DNA of 64,000 bases from Yponomeuta sedellus (lineage: Eukaryota > Arthropoda > Insecta > Lepidoptera > Yponomeutidae). Under the pieces are notes generated by a model. It had not been told where the DNA came from. It made no database searches and saw only the letters and a program-made list of their open reading frames with translations. A program made the position numbers and the translations under genes. Location of the stretch: contig OW203746.1 in NCBI GenBank assembly GCA_934045075.1, positions 620,001 through 684,000 on the forward strand, in the 5' to 3' direction. Below, piece after piece: positions 41,165-51,074 of the stretch (the first letter of the stretch is position 1; the number at the start of each line of letters is the position of its first letter).

Positions 41165-41275
41165 TATCCCAGGCACTGCAGCGTCCAAGTGGCCCTTTTA
41201 CCAATCTAGTATGAGTAAGGTGCCACTGGACGCTGCATAAATCATATCATTACGTAGATACAATGGCCAAAGATT
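41165..41275 (-). repeat. Rep-E fragment (minus)
   Basis: CCCAGGCACTGCAGCGTCCA, AGGTGCCACTGGACGCTGCA, TCATTACGTAGATACAATGG. Confidence 0.5.
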
Positions 41276-41340
41276 TTTTGTCTTATAGGATGGTATTAGC
41301 AAGGAAATCGGTCTTTTTATTGAAACTGTTTCGTTCGTTC

Positions 41341-41702
41341 GTTATTAACCCTTGTATGTCCCCACTGCTGGGGCACGGGTCTCTTCCTGCATCGCAGGAA
41401 GTATAGGCCATACTCCACGGGGGCCAAGTCCGTGGTGGTGAAGGATTGTAAGACAGTGGCGGGCCTTACTGTCAGAAGTTATGCCGCCCATAAGGCCTCT
41501 GACATTGCTTAACGACTGCCATTGTATGACAGCCGGCACCAACGGCTTAACGTGCCTTGCGAAGCACGGAAGGTCTCGGAAAAATGCCACTAGCGGTAGC
41601 CACGGGACGGTCACCCATCCTGCACCTGACCGCGCCTGTTGTTGCTTAACTCAAGTGATTGATTTCAATGACTCGGTTCGCCTAGGCCACGAGCGCTTCT
41701 GC
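41341..41702 (-). mobile_element. SINE-5S, full length (minus)
   Basis: From TTATTAACCCTTGTATGTCC to the head inverse GGGACGGTCACCCATCCTGC, ACCTGACCGCGCCTGTTGTT and ACTCGGTTCGCCTAGGCCAC. Overlapping frames on both strands are not genes. Confidence 0.85.
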
Positions 41703-41749
41703 GAAACTGTTTCAAGTCTAATAAATAACCAATGGTGTAAAAAGCACCC

Positions 41750-41890
41750 TATTGGTATATTATATATGTCATTCCACTCTCAGAAAGAGAATAGGCTCGT
41801 CACCACGCGTGTCCACCGCTGATTGGCAATATCAAGTACAGAGTATGTGAACACCTCCGGCAATCTTGTTTGCTCACGAAGTTTTCCTTC
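41750..41890 (-). mobile_element. SINE-D body
   Basis: CGTGTCCACCGCTGATTGGC, GTGAACACCTCCGGCAATC, then CACGAAGTTTTCCTTC. Confidence 0.45.
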
Positions 41891-42162
41891 AAAACTTGTT
41901 TTGTATGGCGCCAAATTTTTTCAATAAAATTTCATTGATGATCAAGAAGAAGTCATAGGAGCTGCTAGCTAATAGACTTAATATTTTATTTATTAAGAGC
42001 ATAAAAATGTAAAGTGTAATGAGTCACACAATCTGAAAATTCGCACAAAGCTTCTTCATAAAAACTAGCACAATAAACAATGAAAAACTAAACTAAATTA
42101 ATCAAAAGTACCGCCCCGGGACACACCCGAACTCGAATAGACTAATTAATGAACGAATTTCT

Positions 42163-42365
42163 TGACGGCCTCGGTGGCGCAGCGGTTTGTCACGCTGACT
42201 GTTAAGCCGAAGGTCTCGGGTTCGATCCCCGGCCGGGTCAAACTAGGAAACGAACTTTTCTAGTTTGTCTCGGGTCTTGGATGTTATCTATGTATTTATT
42301 GTATTAAATATATCGTCGAGTAAGCACCTGTAACACAAGTCATTTAGTTGTACTTAGTATAGGGC
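42163..42365 (+). mobile_element. SINE-C, full
   Basis: GACGGCCTCGGTGGCGCAGC to GGTTCGATCCCCGGCCGGGT, then TCGGGTCTTGGATGTTATCT, TATCGTCGAGTAAGCACC and CATTTAGTTGTACTTAG. Longer 3' part than the copy at 25.7 kb. Confidence 0.75.
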
Positions 42366-42622
42366 CAACGAGATCTGTGTATTATGTCCATAAATATTTA
42401 TTTATAATTTTTTTAAATATATATTTAATTTATATATAGTTAGGTACTTATTTACTTAATTATGAAATCTACTTCATTTTGTTTCATGATTGACACTACC
42501 TTATTAACCTAAATCAAGGTTCAAAATATATTATTATGTAAGCCGCATATCGCAATGAAACTAAAACTAATTTCCACCCCACATTAATTTACACATTAAT
42601 TTAAAATGAATCACATCACACT

Positions 42623-42972
42623 TCACACTAATATTATAAAGGTGAAAGTTTGTGAGTTTTGTGATATTTGTTACTTCTTCACGTCTAAACGGCTGGAGCG
42701 ATTTCAATAAAATTTGGTATGGTCTTAGCTGACATCCTGGATTATTATTAAATTTCACAGATGCCGTGAGTCGCCCATTGGCTCAATTGGTAGAGCGCCG
42801 GCACGGATAGCCAGAGGTTGCGGGTTCGAATCCCGGCATGGGTGAAATTTTTAGCCTCTAAATAGGTTTTTAAATCCTGGATTAACACATAGGCTACTTT
42901 TTACTGCGGGAAAATAGCTTATTCCCATAGGAAAATCGATAACCCGCGGGTAACACCGCGAAGCACAGCTAG
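42623..42972 (+). mobile_element. Lep1-like Helitron, interrupted by SINE-A
   Basis: Starts TCACACTAATATTATAAAGG, has CTTCACGTCTAAACGGCTGG and ATAAAATTTGGTATGGTCTT, and ends CGCGGGTAACACCGCG (GC hairpin), then CTAG before T at 42972. These are Helitron termini. Non-autonomous. Related copies are at 47478-47702 and 55180-55305. Confidence 0.85.
42745..42873 (+). mobile_element. SINE-A inside the Helitron, with 11-bp target duplication
   Basis: ATCCTGGATTA at 42734-42744 and 42874-42884 brackets a 5'-truncated plus copy that ends at AATAGGTTTTTAA, without the distal tail. This fixes the order: Helitron first, SINE-A later. Confidence 0.9.
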
Positions 42973-43112
42973 TTAGACAGATCCCGTCTTTGTTTACCAT
43001 CAGGCGTGACTAATGTGTCAAGCTGTGGTGCTTAAAAAAAACTACATACTGGTGTCCGCTAAGATTTTTATTGTCTCTGATAATTATTTGAATTATAAAA
43101 TATTGTTATCTT

Positions 43113-43290
43113 TAAAAACCTATTTAGAGGCTAAAAAATTCACCCATGCCGGGATTCGAACCCGCAACCTCTGGCTATCCGTGCCAGAGGTTGCGGGTTC
43201 GAATCCCGGCATGGGTGAAATTTTTAGTCTCTAAATAGGTTTTTAAATTTGACCTTAGCACGGGTTAGTGCATTAAAAATAAAAATAGTA
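43113..43290. mobile_element. SINE-A head-to-head palindrome
   Basis: A minus half (AAAAACCTATTTAGAGGCTA to GGCTATCCGTGCC) meets a plus half (AGAGGTTGCGGGTTCGAATC to AAAAATAGTA) at GTGCCAGAGG. TATT(G/C)TTATCTT flanks it (43101-43112, 43291-43302; one mismatch in 12). Confidence 0.85.
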
Positions 43291-43605
43291 TATTCTTATC
43301 TTGGCAAATTACGAATAACCTTTTCGTTGTAACTCTGCATGTACCTAATACTCGTGTTTGTAAAAATAAAGTTGAAACTGTATTAAATTGAATAGCGAGT
43401 TTCCAGCAATATCGGAAAATCAAAAACGGCCATCGCATAAAATTGCTTCCAGGTCGTAAAAGCGATACACGCGTTAATATGACTTTTTAGATTATTTTTA
43501 TGAAGCACGGGATGTTTTGATTTTCGCTGGAATATGGTTTCTTTAGAGGCTACCGGAATATTGCATAAGTATGTTGTAAAGATAAGTAGCTTATTTTTGG
43601 GATTC
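43291..43605. other. No recognised feature
   Basis: About 315 bases, no supported feature. Confidence 0.3.
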
Positions 43606-43639
43606 CGGGTCAGGTGCTCGTTGGGTTAGGTTAGCCATC

Positions 43640-43917
43640 ATCATGTGTCTACCGCTAGTGGCATTTTTTCCGAGCGCTTCCTTGCTTCGCAAGGCACCCA
43701 ACCCTAAGCCATTGGTGCCTGCTGTCATTTAATGGCATGCGTTAAGCCATATCAGATGCCCCATGGGCGGACTGATAACTTCTGGCAGTAAGGCTTGCCA
43801 CTGTCGTAAAATCCTCCACGAACCCGGACTTGGTCCCCGTGGTGGAGTATGAGCAAACCTTCCTGCGATGCAGGAAGAAACCCGTGCCTCAGTAGAGACA
43901 TACAAGGGTTGATATCG
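43640..43917 (+). mobile_element. SINE-5S, plus copy
   Basis: CTACCGCTAGTGGCATTTTT to GTGCCTCAGTAGAGACATAC and AAGGGTTGATATCG. Only the end of the 5S-like head remains. Confidence 0.7.
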
Positions 43918-43959
43918 TGCAAATGGTATCCGAAAATGAATTTTGACGTTGGGAAGGAA

Positions 43960-44036
43960 GTTTGTCAGGATCATAACATTACATTAGAAACGCTAGCCTC
44001 TACCTATCCCCCCAGGGGATACGGGCTAGAGTATGT
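43960..44036 (+). mobile_element. LINE C-terminal shard
   Basis: TTGTCAGGATCATAACATTA, TAGCCTCTACCTATCCCCCC, GGGGATACGGG; a decayed relative of 15738. Confidence 0.4.
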
Positions 44037-44184
44037 GTAAGTATTGAGATGAAGTGTTTGTACAGGCTCTGCGTTAGACAAACGTTAATTAAGTCTGGGA
44101 TCCATCTCTAGGAACATCAACCTTTGTGTGAACAACAGCATTTTATCACGAACAATGCCGACGAACCCCACCCAATTTTCTTAT

Positions 44185-44335
44185 GTAGCCTATAAATGTC
44201 TCACTGCAGGGCAGAGGTCTCTCAGAGAGAGAGAGAGTGTGTATGGGCTTAATTAGCTGAGGTATTTGAAGGCCGCAAAATTCAGGTTTCCTCACGATGA
44301 TTTCCTTCACAGTAAGCGAGTGGTATTGCCCACAC
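44185..44335 (-). mobile_element. SINE-D 3' part and body
   Basis: TAGCCTATAAATGTCTCACT, GGTCTCTCAGAGAGAGAGAG, then GGTTTCCTCACGATGATTTC and GCGAGTGGTATTGC. Confidence 0.55.
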
Positions 44336-44545
44336 TATGGTTACCGGAAATCCCTAAGCCCAAAACAAAAACAATAAACTTCAAGAAAACTAACCACAAC
44401 GATGTCCATTCAATTAGTGAATCAATACATTCCGAAACCTAATTATGAACAGAGCCATTATGGAAAGATGGTTCAGGTAAAACCAGCGCCATTGTGGCTA
44501 CGGAATCGTTAGTAAATGCGAAGTGCATTTAAGTACTTAGCCAGG

Positions 44546-44552
44546 TATAAAA
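44546..44552 (+). promoter_or_regulatory. TATA box of the glycine-rich protein gene
   Basis: TATAAAA, 33 bases before the A of an arthropod initiator-like CCAGTGT (44577-44583) and 80 bases before the start codon. A second TCAGT (44585-44589) is a less well spaced alternative start. Confidence 0.7.
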
Positions 44553-44576
44553 GTTAAATTTCTAATGGTAATTGTG

Positions 44577-44583
44577 CCAGTGT
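44577..44583 (+). promoter_or_regulatory. Probable transcription start (initiator)
   Basis: CCAGTGT with A at 44579 fits the arthropod initiator (TCAKTY-like) at the usual distance from the TATA box. It would give a 5' UTR of about 47 bases. Confidence 0.5.
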
Positions 44584-44625
44584 ATCAGTAGTTACGAAGT
44601 GAAACGCACGAGGAACCGTAGGAAC

Positions 44626-46843
44626 ATGAAGATCTTGGTGAGTTTCAGTTTTGCTTTCTCAATCTCATTGCCAGTAATCTCAGGTGTCTGATTTCTCAAC
44701 TATATAGTTATTTCTTTTTGTTTCAATTTGTCTATATTCCAATCCGTTGCAGCTGATTTGCAGATGAACGTTACCAGTAAAACTAGGAGTTCATCTATAA
44801 ATCTATGTCTAGTTGTCAGATCTAGATAATTTTAGAGAAAGAATCTACAAAGAAAGTCCAGACTTAGTCCTTTCAAAGTCCTTAATTAACAAAGTTTATA
44901 TAATTATTATAAAACATAGAAATCGTACATTGCGTTGGCTTTAGCCATCATGATCATCTAAATAATCCTCTATGTTATATAATTCACGGATGTCAATATC
45001 TCAATCAATATTTCTTCGACTGTTCATAGTGTCTTTCTTTGTTAGCTTCTTCTCCACATAATCCATTTAATGTGAAACTAACATAACTTTGACGTTCATT
45101 AATAATTTAGTTTTTACAATGAATACAAATAATTGATTTGATATGTCCGGTCATCTTGAAAACGAGCGGAAAGATTCAGCTCATTAGCAGATTTAAATCC
45201 TACTTATGACTAGAATAGAAAAGTGTTTATTTAATAATGTTCATGCACCCACGTAATGAGATGACCAACCAATGAGATGAAACAATATTCTTAATTCTAT
45301 TTTCGTTCTCTAAACTAGGTTCCGCAGAACTCTTTTGTAACCTAATCTAATAACTTGTTTCATTAGTATTTATTGCTTCTTGGAACTAACTTTATCATTG
45401 TCAACTTGGAACTAACTTCATTGGTTGTATGTGCAGTCAGTTCACCGTTGTACAGTAGAATCCCGAATTCACGATCCGCAGCTTTGATACCCCAATATGT
45501 CATCCGCTCCCTACAACCACTTGGATCTCCACCCACGAGCTACCTCTTATTTTATTACACAGTCATGACAATAACTATGTTAATCAATCCCACAGCTTGC
45601 AATCAGCGCTCTTGCGCTCCTCTCAGCCCAGGCAAAGCCGTACGGCCCCAGCATGGGTTTGGGAGGCTACGCGGGTGGCTATAATAACCTCGGCGGGCCT
45701 GGTGGAGTCGGCGGGCTCGGTGGAGTCGGCGGGCTCGGTGGAGTCGGCGGGCTCGGTGGAGTCGGCGGAGTGGGCGGGCTTGGCGGAGTCGGTGGGATTG
45801 GAGGGGTCGGTGGAATCGGCGGAGTCGGCGGAGGCCAACAATTTGGCGGCCAGCAGTTCGGCGGCGGTGGCTACGACGGTGGCGCTAGCGGCTTCGGCGG
45901 CGGCGGCTTCCAGCAGGGCGGTCAGCAAGGAGGCTTCCGGAGGGGTGGACAGAGCAGCGGATTTACACAGGTGCGTACAATAGCCAATTGATATCGAATA
46001 ACCGCCGAGAGTGAAGCGACTAGTTAGTCAGTCTCGAGATTTCTTGAGAAAAAAAACTCCACTATGATCATCTTTTCTCAAGTCATTTTAAACTTAATAC
46101 ATCAGTTGTTCCGTGCCATAAAACAACCTATTTAGAAGCTAAAATTCCACCCATGCCGGGATTCGAACCCGCGACCTCTGGCTATCCGTGCCAGCGCTCT
46201 TTCCAACTAAGCTAATGGGCGACTCACCGGCATCAGTGTAGTCGCTGCCTGTACGTAATACAGAGAATATTGTAAAGAGGTTCTCTAAATAGATTGACGA
46301 CCTCTGTGGCGTAGCGGTAGCGCGTCTGCCTACCATGCAAGAGTTCCCGGGTTCGAATCCCGGCTGGGAACAAAAAAAAACCTCGGAGTCTTGGATGTTT
46401 ACATGTTTGTGATGTCGTTGTTTCTGGTTCCCACGACACAGGGTACCCTAGTGTGGGGTCAGAAGCAATGTATGTGCTTGTATGAAAATGTAAAATGTAA
46501 ATGTATGTAGATTTAAAAAAATATCATTAGCACGGGTTAGTGCATGAAAAATATTGTTGCCGTCGATTACTTTGAATGTCAAATCATTAGTTAAATGTTT
46601 CAAAAAAGTAGGGAGTATTCCGTCACGTTAGCTGTTTATCCCGGCGCAGCCCTACAGCCCTATTCTCATCTGCAGATCACCGACGCGCACCAGTCGTCTG
46701 GCGGTGAGTCCGGCGGCGGCAGCTCGTTCGGTGCAGGTGGCGGTCAGGGCGGCGGCTTCAACAACTACAACCGCGGCGGTGGCGGTTTCGGCTCCTCAGG
46801 ATTCGGATCCTCCGGGTTCGGGTCTGTGGGCCTCAACGGCTAA
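44626..46843 (+). CDS. Secreted glycine-rich protein, three exons
   Basis: Exons: 44626-44637 (ATG AAG ATC TTG, then GTGAGT), 45596-45970 (acceptor CCCACAG, donor CAG/GTGCGT) and 46676-46843 (acceptor CTCATCTGCAG, stop TAA 46841-46843). All junctions are phase 0. Joining exons 1 and 2 gives a textbook signal peptide (MKILLAISALALLSAQA, cleavage before KPYG), strong proof of the splice. The product is 184 residues: signal 1-17; GGVGGL-type repeats about 40-84; QQFGG and GGGGF blocks; then exon 3 with FNNYNRGGGGFGSSGFGSSG. Low-complexity Gly-rich secreted proteins of insects are often cuticle, silk or egg-covering proteins; which one is not decidable here. No cysteine or chitin-binding R&R motif is seen. 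Confidence 0.85.
45707..45837 (+). repeat. 18-bp coding minisatellite in exon 2
   Basis: GGTGGAGTCGGCGGGCTC is repeated about seven times with Val/Leu/Ile codon changes, giving a GGVGGL array. It is likely length-variable between alleles. Confidence 0.8.
46120..46548. mobile_element. SINE-A inverted compound in intron 2, itself interrupted by SINE-B
   Basis: A minus SINE-A (46123-46236) is joined to a plus 5' body (46237-46282). The plus part stops at TCTAAATAG. SINE-B (46287-46500) follows, and a SINE-A tail (ATTAGCACGGGTTAGTGC) resumes near 46528. TAGATT on both sides of SINE-B is a possible short duplication. Confidence 0.7.
46287..46505 (+). mobile_element. SINE-B in intron 2
   Basis: GACGACCTCTGTGGCGTAGC to GGTTCGAATCCCGGCTGGGA, GTCTTGGATGTTTACATG, CCACGACACAGGGTACCCTA, with an ATGTAAATGTATGT end. 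Confidence 0.75.
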
Positions 46844-46940
46844 GGAGGTCCAAGCTCGTAGACTAGCAGGGCACAACGTCTATGTGTGAGTTTATGCAGG
46901 CAAGACGGATTGTGTGTGTAGACAGGAATGTAAAAGCAAT

Positions 46941-46947
46941 AATTAAA
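46941..46947 (+). terminator. Possible poly(A) signal of the glycine-rich gene
   Basis: AATTAAA about 98 bases after the stop codon; a variant of AATAAA. No canonical AATAAA is nearer. Confidence 0.45.
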
Positions 46948-47119
46948 TTAAGTAGAACATACAGAAAATTACCTTTTATTTCCATTATAACCATTCATAA
47001 GGTGGGTTAATATTTCAAAACCAACGGAACTAACGGTTCGGTGAATCAATAAGTACCTAGATTACGCGCGCCAAATCCTGCACGATTCCAAAGGTGTAAC
47101 TGTCAAACTACATGACGAT

Positions 47120-47457
47120 ACTACGTTTGTTCCTACTGCTAGGGCACTGGCCCTTTCTGCATCGCAGGAATGTTAGGCCATACTCCACCATGGGAGCCAA
47201 ATCCGGGTCGGCGGAGGATTGTAGGACGGTGGCGGGCCTTACTGTCAGAAGTTATCAAGTCTGACATGGCTTAGCGACCGTCGTTACATGACAGCCGGCA
47301 CCAACGGCTTGATTTGCCTTGCGAAGCACGGAAGCGCTCGGAAAAAATGCAACTAGCGGTAGTCACGGGATGGTCACCCATCCAGCACTTGACTGCGCCT
47401 GTTGTTGCTTAACCTTAGTTATTGATTCCAATCACTCAGTTCCACTAAGTCACGAGC
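47120..47457 (-). mobile_element. SINE-5S, full length (minus)
   Basis: TTTGTTCCTACTGCTAGGGC to CACCCATCCAGCACTTGACT and TTCCAATCACTCAGTTCCAC. Diverged. It lies 180 bases downstream of the gene's poly(A) signal. Confidence 0.75.
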
Positions 47458-47477
47458 GTACAATGTTTGTGTGCAAT

Positions 47478-47702
47478 CATCACATCACACTAATATGATA
47501 AAGGCGAAAGTTTGTGAGTGTGTATGTTTGTTACTTCTTCACGTCTAAACGGCTGGAGCGATTTACATAAAATTTGGTATGGAGTTAGCCGACACCCTGG
47601 ATTACGGTTAGGCTACGTTTTACAGCTGGAAAATGTCTTTTTCTGTTTTTTTTCACAATTTTTTCTTCTTTCTAACCGTAACACCGCGGGGCACACCTAG
47701 TA
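47478..47702 (+). mobile_element. Lep1-like Helitron, short copy
   Basis: ATCACACTAATATGATAAAG, CTTCACGTCTAAACGGCTGG, AAATTTGGTATGGAGTTAGC, an expanded T-rich middle, then ACCGCGGGGCACACCTAG before T. Confidence 0.75.
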
Positions 47703-47754
47703 AAGTATAAAATGGAATTTAAATAAAAACTTATACTGCTTGAATTATATTCTT

Positions 47755-47985
47755 TTTTTAATGCACTAACCCGTGCTAAGGACAATTTTAAAAACCTATT
47801 TAGAGGCTAAAATTCCAAATATGTACCTACGTAATACAGAGAATATTGTAAAGAGGTTCGAAATTTCACTGATGCCGGTGAGTCGCCCATTAGCTCAGTT
47901 GGTAGAGCGCTGGCACGGATAGCCAGAGGTCTCGGGTTCGAATCCCGGCATGGGTGGAATTTTTAGCATCTAAATAGGTTCCCAC
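47755..47985. mobile_element. SINE-A inverted compound
   Basis: A minus tail piece (47755-47818) is joined to a plus copy from ACGTAATACAGAGAATATTG to ATCTAAATAGGTT. Element tails lie at both ends; no clear duplication. Confidence 0.75.
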
Positions 47986-48286
47986 TTGAACTAAAGTAAT
48001 GCTGTAGCTGGCCAGTCACTTTGTATTGCAAAAACTTTTTATTTGCAGTCCCGAGAGCCAATGGTGGCCACAACAAGGCCTAATATGGTCAGGATATTGT
48101 ACATTGTCGGGTCACGCTCGTACTGCGTGTGACTCACGGGTTGCGCAAGCGACGAAACAAACACGGTTTTTAAGATTGCTTTAGTTGGTAGCTATTCACA
48201 GCTTGCAAGGTCGACCTAATTAATAGCAGATCAGTAATTCGGTACCTACTAATATAAATAAAAGGATAAGCAAAGACTCTTTTGCC

Positions 48287-48393
48287 GTGAGTCGCCCATT
48301 GGCTCAATTGGTAGAGCGCTGGTACGGATAGCCAGAGGTTGCGGGTTCGAATCCCGGCATGGGTGAAATTTTTAGCCTCTAAATAGGTTTTTA
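48287..48393 (+). mobile_element. SINE-A minimal unit with 15-bp target duplication
   Basis: 107 bases beginning at the tRNA-like head (GTGAGTCGCCCATTGGCTCA) and ending AATAGGTTTTTA. AAAGACTCTTTTGCC flanks at 48272-48286 and 48394-48408. It shows that the head plus the proximal tail alone can be mobilised. Confidence 0.9.
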
Positions 48394-48489
48394 AAAGACT
48401 CTTTTGCCAGGGTGACAGGAGCTGGCGTGGAAAGGGAAGGGGGAGGCCTTTACCCAGTAGTGGGACACAACCGAGGCTACATAAATATA

Positions 48490-48645
48490 ACATAACATTT
48501 ACATTGCTTCTGGCCCCACACTAGGATACCCTGTGTAGTGGAAACGATAAACAACGATATCAAAAACATGTAAACTTCCAAGACTTGGGTTTTTTTTGTC
48601 CCCAGCCAGGGATCAAACCCGGGACCTCTTGCATGGTAGGCAGGG
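48490..48645 (-). mobile_element. SINE-B (minus), head truncated
   Basis: CATTGCTTCTGGCCCCACAC to CCCAGCCAGGGATCAAACCC and GGACCTCTTGCATGGTAGGC. Confidence 0.7.
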
Positions 48646-48969
48646 GTTTTTAGGGGTCTAAAATGAAATGAGAAAATTATGAAAAAGAAAAAAGACATTG
48701 CCGTTTGCTACTAATTATATATAGGTACTGTGTAAATTACTAAATAGTTAAACAATGAACATAAGCTCACGCCTGTATGAACGAAAACGGAATTACATTT
48801 TTTGGAGTTTTATGAAAAATCAAAATCGCTTGCGCTTGACTTGAACGTTATATTTGTAGTTTTGACCGCTGTCACAGAATAGACCACAGATAATGTACAA
48901 TTGTAAAGCAAAAAGAAAAAAATAGTAAAACTCAATGATTCATTTTTTGAACACTGTTAACCGGAGAAA

Positions 48970-49077
48970 CCATGTCCCAGGCACTGCCGCATTCGAGTGG
49001 TCCCTTCACCCATCCAGTGTGAGTGTAGATGCCACTGGACGCTGTATAAGTCATCTCATTACGTAGATGCAGAGGAC
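48970..49077 (-). repeat. Rep-E fragment (minus)
   Basis: CATGTCCCAGGCACTGCCGC, TCCCTTCACCCATCCAGTGT, GCCACTGGACGCTGTATAAG. Confidence 0.55.
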
Positions 49078-49171
49078 AATTCCATTAGGTACGGAGAGAT
49101 ACGCAAACAGAGGTTTGCCGTTTACCACGATCCAGACATGCTTCTTTCGGTATAAACAAAGAAGCCAACAT

Positions 49172-49575
49172 CTTTAAAAACCTATTTAGAGGCTAAAAAT
49201 TCTACCCATGCCGGGATTCGAACCCGCGACATTTTTCCGACGGCACTTTTACCGGTGCCGTGGTCTCGGATGACAGAAAATAATAATAAAACGAGTGAAA
49301 TCGGTATAAAAACAGTTTTAATATTGTAAAAAGGTTCGAAATTTCACTGATGCCGGTGAGTCGCCCATTAGCTCAGTTTGAAAGAGCGCTGGCACAGATA
49401 GCCAGAGGTCCTTCAAACTGAGCTAATGGCCGACTCACTCACGGGAGGTTCGAAATTTCACTGATGCCGGTGAGTCGCCCATTAGCTCAGTTTGAAAGAG
49501 CGCTGGCACGGATAGCCAGAGGTCGCGGGTTCGAATCCCGGCATGGGTGGAATTTTTAGCCTCTAAATAGTTCTA
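49172..49575. mobile_element. Mosaic of SINE-A and PLE-B shards
   Basis: Order: SINE-A minus tail and half-head (49172-49228); PLE-B hairpin in minus orientation (49229-49270; inverse reads GAGACCACGGCACC); PLE-B tail in plus orientation (49277-49321, AAACAGTTTTAAT); then SINE-A plus with an internal inverted piece (CTTCAAACTGAGCTAATGG near 49411) and a final plus copy (49447-49570). A chain of template switches is the simplest reading. Confidence 0.65.
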
Positions 49576-49679
49576 AAAATTGTTGTAAGTGTATAAGTAG
49601 CAAAGTGTTGCTTTCGCGCGATTCCGTTTGAAAGGTATCTTGTATTCTAAGGTGTCCTTAAAGGGAGTTGTTATATCTC

Positions 49680-50095
49680 ATATCTTTGCTCACCGAGACA
49701 CACTATATCTCTATCATATCTCGCTCACCACTTGTGTCCTAGCTCACACGACGTCCAATTAACTAAGTGCGTGTGGAAACAAGAGACACAAGTGGTGAGT
49801 CAGTCTAGTCTATCTATTCCCTACTTTATCCAGGTCACACATTTTTTTTTGGTGAACTTTCGCTCATCGCTCGTTGGTTACGACGAGAAATGCGGCCGAA
49901 TGTAACCGATGTCAGACGATGTTGATCTCGCTCTCGCGCATTGTGTGTGAGCTGGATAAAGTAGCAGGAGATGACTACCGTACTGAGTTGAGAGTATGTG
50001 TGAGGGAGCCAGATATAGTTGACATCTCTGGGATATGAATGGGACACATTTGACGGCGAGGGAGTTGTGTGTCCACTCTTATCTGGCTCTTGAGT
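49680..50095. repeat. Inverted-repeat region, possible MITE
   Basis: CTCACCACTTGTGTC (about 49724-49738) has its exact inverse GACACAAGTGGTGAG (about 49785-49799). Further GACACACT/AGTGTGTC-like and ATATCTC motifs recur to about 50090. The true ends were not determined. Confidence 0.4.
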
Positions 50096-50861
50096 TACCC
50101 AAGGCTATTCTAAGGTTAGTTAGGTAGGTCTTAGGCGTTTAGTCCAGCGTTTTGGTGGTATTAGTCTAGAAACGAGTGCATATTTCAGCGCCTCTTAGCA
50201 AAAGTTTTTGGCCCAACTGCCGCTGCTAGTAACACACTCCACACTAATAGAGTTGAGAGGGTGCCAAGTGTGATACACCCTCCTCCAGCCATTAAGATAA
50301 TGCGATGGCATGCGCATGCATACGGTTACGTGAAAAACGTGCTAAAGGGCTGTTTAGGCGTGGCTTATCTGCCTACGGGACCTTCAATGGATAGGGTATC
50401 GAATTTAGCTCTTTCGGTTTCGGTAGGAATTTCTGCAAACCCCGGCAGCAAAGGACTTGACGCGAACCCAGTTGAGCAAACGGACAACCCAGGACAAAAA
50501 ATCCTGGAGTAAAAGAACGAGGGGAGCCGACCTCAAATAATGGGATGAGGCAAAGACAAAGAAGAAGGTTGAAGGTATGTCTAGGATTTCTTTTAACGGC
50601 TCATGATGCTATTTTTTTATTAACAAAACGTCCCTGGCCGACACACAACACTCACTACGCCTGCGGACAGGTCCGGTAATAAGGCGCGGGATTTGTATTT
50701 ACTTAGCACTGGATTCCGCGTACTTGAAAGCTTGAAACCATGCTATGTGTTGAAAGGATGATTTCAGCCCTGATGTGGTTGAAACCATCCTTTTAACAGA
50801 GAGGATGCTTTCAATCGTTCAAATACGAATAAGATAGTGAGTTAAAACAAGGATGGTTTTA
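50096..50861. other. No recognised feature
   Basis: About 760 bases. An 83-codon plus frame (50261-50512) has no recognisable motif; I leave it uncalled. Confidence 0.35.
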
Positions 50862-51043
50862 TCTATAATATAAAAATGAATCCCCGAATGTGTTGGTAAG
50901 CGCAAATCTCGAGATCAGCTGAACCGATTTCGCTAATTCTTTTTTTTAGAATATTCCTTGAAGTACGAGGATGGTTCTTAAGAAGAGAAAATAAAGAATC
51001 GACTGTTAGGCGGTAAGAAGTCCGCTCGGTCAGCTAGTTCACT
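50862..51043 (+). mobile_element. Helitron-like non-autonomous element
   Basis: TATCTATAATATAAAAATGA, GGTAAGCGCAAATCTCGAGA, CCGATTTCGCTAATTC, ending CGCTCGGTCAGCTAG then T. The 3' part carries an extra ~30-base stretch (GAAGAGAAAATAAAGAATCG) compared with 26405-26552. Confidence 0.65.
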
Positions 51044-51074
51044 ATAAAAAACAAAATGTTTATTTAGTGAACGT

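Noticed and set aside
45597..45983. Ser/Glu/Ala-rich frame on + and Ala-rich frame on - (45623-45928) over the Gly-rich exon
   Set aside because: GC-rich triplet repeats stay open in several frames. Only the Gly frame joins a signal peptide and proper splice sites.
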